Source of the DNA: Aliiruegeria haliotis
GTDB lineage: Bacteria; Pseudomonadota; Alphaproteobacteria; Rhodobacterales; Rhodobacteraceae
NCBI RefSeq assembly: GCF_003003255.1
Contig: NZ_PVTD01000001.1
Span: 992,001-1,056,000 of the forward strand
Direction: 5' to 3'
DNA: 64,000 nt
Part shown: positions 62,915 through 64,000 of the stretch, one piece after another
Numbering within the stretch: position 1 is the first letter of the stretch
Layout of the letters: every line of letters starts with the position of its first letter
Notes under the pieces: model-generated
The model's input: the letters and a program-made list of their open reading frames with translations, nothing else
Databases searched by the model: none
What the model was told of the DNA's origin: nothing
Made by a program: the position numbers and the translations under genes

Positions 62915-63373
62915 TCAGCTCTCCGCCTTCATTTCCCACTTGCCGCTTTCTTCCGACCAGTATTGCGCGGACGCCCCGTCGCCGGTGAGCGCCTTCCACT
63001 GGCCACGGGCGTGCTGCACCGCCGCCTGATCGTGACCATCGAACAGGATGCAGACGCGGTCCATGCCGGCGATTTCCTCGACACTGACGGCGGCGCCGTC
63101 AATGGACATCAGGCAGGCCGCCCCGTTCGGGACCTCCTCTGAGCCGGTCAGGAGCACCGGCTGGTCGGCATCATGCGGCCCGCCCGAAAGCCCATGCGGC
63201 AGAAAACCCTCCTCCGGTCCGAGCCAGAGGCGTTGGTCGAGCCATTGTAGACGCCGTTCGTCGTTGCCGCGCACCACCACCCGCCAGCCACGCTGCATGG
63301 ATTTCTCCAGCAGCATCGGCAGCGTCACCTCCAGCGGGTGACGGGTGAGATGGTAGAAGAACGCCTGCCCCAT
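62915..63373 (-). CDS. holC: DNA polymerase III chi subunit
   Basis: A 152-aa protein that links the clamp loader to SSB. It begins MGQAFFYHLTRHPLEVTLPM, the HolC signature, with LLEKSMQRGWRVVVRG, RLQWLDQRLWLG and a C-terminal half with VCILFDGHDQAAVQHARGQW. The start at 63373 lies 5 bases after the pepA stop, the usual pepA-holC order; the longer frame to 63457 would overlap pepA. Confidence 0.92.
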   Translation of the reverse strand: MGQAFFYHLTRHPLEVTLPMLLEKSMQRGWRVVVRGNDERRLQWLDQRLWLGPEEGFLPHGLSGGPHDADQPVLLTGSEEVPNGAACLMSIDGAAVSVEEIAGMDRVCILFDGHDQAAVQHARGQWKALTGDGASAQYWSEESGKWEMKAES

Positions 63374-63378
63374 CGCAG

Positions 63379-64000
63379 CTATGCGCCCTCGTATCCATCC
63401 CGGATCATCCGGTCGAGCGCCATCACGCCCCAGCCGGAGGCGCCTTTCGGCGCCCATGCCGGGGGCTTTGCAGGCTGCGCGACACCGGCGATATCGAGGT
63501 GAATCCAGGGCGTGTTGTCCTTGACGAAATTGTGCAGGAACTCCGCCGCGGTGATCGAACCGCCGGCCCGGGTGCCCACATTGCGCATGTCGGCCTTGGG
63601 CGATTTCAGAAGGCTTGCGTAGCCCGGACCGATCGGCATTCGCCAGGCGCCCTCCCCCTCGGTCTTCGCGGCGGCGAGAAAGGCATCGGCAAAGGCATCG
63701 TCGTTGGAGAAGACGCCCGCGTTGTCATGGCCGAGCGCCACGATGATGGCGCCGGTGAGCGTGGCCAGGTCGATCATCCCGCAGGGATTGAAACGATCCT
63801 GCGCGTACCACATCACGTCGCCCAGCACGAGGCGCCCTTCGGCATCTGTATTGATCACCTCGACGGTGTCACCCTTCATCGAGGTGACGATATCGCCCGG
63901 TCGCTGGGCCTTGCCATCGGGCATGTTCTCCACCAGCCCAACGATACCAACCACGTTCGCCTTCGCCTTGCGCAGCGCCAGCGTCTTCATCACACCCGAG
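63379..64000 (-). CDS. pepA: leucyl aminopeptidase, C-terminal part (5' end outside window)
   Basis: A zinc/manganese M17 aminopeptidase that cleaves N-terminal residues from peptides. About 205 C-terminal residues are visible. The family signature [12 protein letters not shown], which supplies metal ligands, is present, as are [37 protein letters not shown] and the closing [12 protein letters not shown]. The frame is open through the window edge (SGVM before MKT), so the N-terminal domain lies beyond 64000. It is followed by holC. Confidence 0.95.
   Translation of the reverse strand, partial: SGVMKTLALRKAKANVVGIVGLVENMPDGKAQRPGDIVTSMKGDTVEVINTDAEGRLVLGDVMWYAQDRFNPCGMIDLATLTGAIIVALGHDNAGVFSNDDAFADAFLAAAKTEGEGAWRMPIGPGYASLLKSPKADMRNVGTRAGGSITAAEFLHNFVKDNTPWIHLDIAGVAQPAKPPAWAPKGASGWGVMALDRMIRDGYEGA

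Overview
The window is a GC-rich chromosomal segment from an alphaproteobacterium, most likely a marine Rhodobacteraceae (Roseobacter group). The evidence is indirect but consistent: a 'virulence factor'/MTHFR/methyltetrahydrofolate methyltransferase/ASKHA one-carbon cluster, PutA without a DNA-binding domain beside a divergent Lrp-type regulator, several RTX proteins, a TIGR02281-type retropepsin, and pepA-holC and gltX-gltA pairs. No genus can be assigned. I found no IS element, prophage or CRISPR array.

Layout. 1-8.3 kb: partial purU, an RND efflux pair, rlmE and a Ppx/GppA phosphatase. 8.5-14.3 kb: a one-carbon/corrinoid operon (virulence-factor family protein, MTHFR, HAD phosphatase, methyltetrahydrofolate:corrinoid methyltransferase, cupin, ferredoxin-ASKHA activator). 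No corrinoid protein or MttB-type methyltransferase is visible. 14.4-35.2 kb: a large surface-polysaccharide locus. Its leftward arm encodes an RTX protein, a sulfotransferase, a Wzc-like protein with a broken P-loop, a Wza-like exporter, two glycosyltransferases and a Wzy/WaaL-type ligase. Its rightward arm encodes a Wzx flippase, a second sulfotransferase, a phosphoglycosyl transferase that starts synthesis, a glycosyltransferase, and two small proteins followed by a beta-helix protein. A TagO/VasI-like protein and a beta-helix-RTX protein lie on the minus strand. The set looks sufficient for a Wzx/Wzy-dependent, sulfated exopolysaccharide and proteins that may bind or trim it.

35.6-39.4 kb: tRNA-Gly(CCC), tRNA-Leu(CAA), gltA with a clear terminator, and gltX. 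40-47.3 kb: a second RND pump pair and a glycoside-hydrolase-like RTX protein. 47.6-53.1 kb: a 44-aa membrane peptide, a lipoprotein, and the divergent putR/putA pair for proline catabolism. 53.7-64 kb: housekeeping and mixed genes (AbrB-type membrane protein, TfoX-C protein, GFA protein, ndk, ABC-F ATPase, MarC, retropepsin, flavin reductase with divergent LysR, cytochrome c, holC and partial pepA).

Most promising leads: the degenerate BY-kinase, an inverted/10-bp-phased operator-like motif shared by the initiating-transferase and hydrolase-RTX promoters, the tailspike-like module inside the polysaccharide locus, and the corrinoid operon that lacks its corrinoid protein while two of its enzymes carry Gly/Arg tails.
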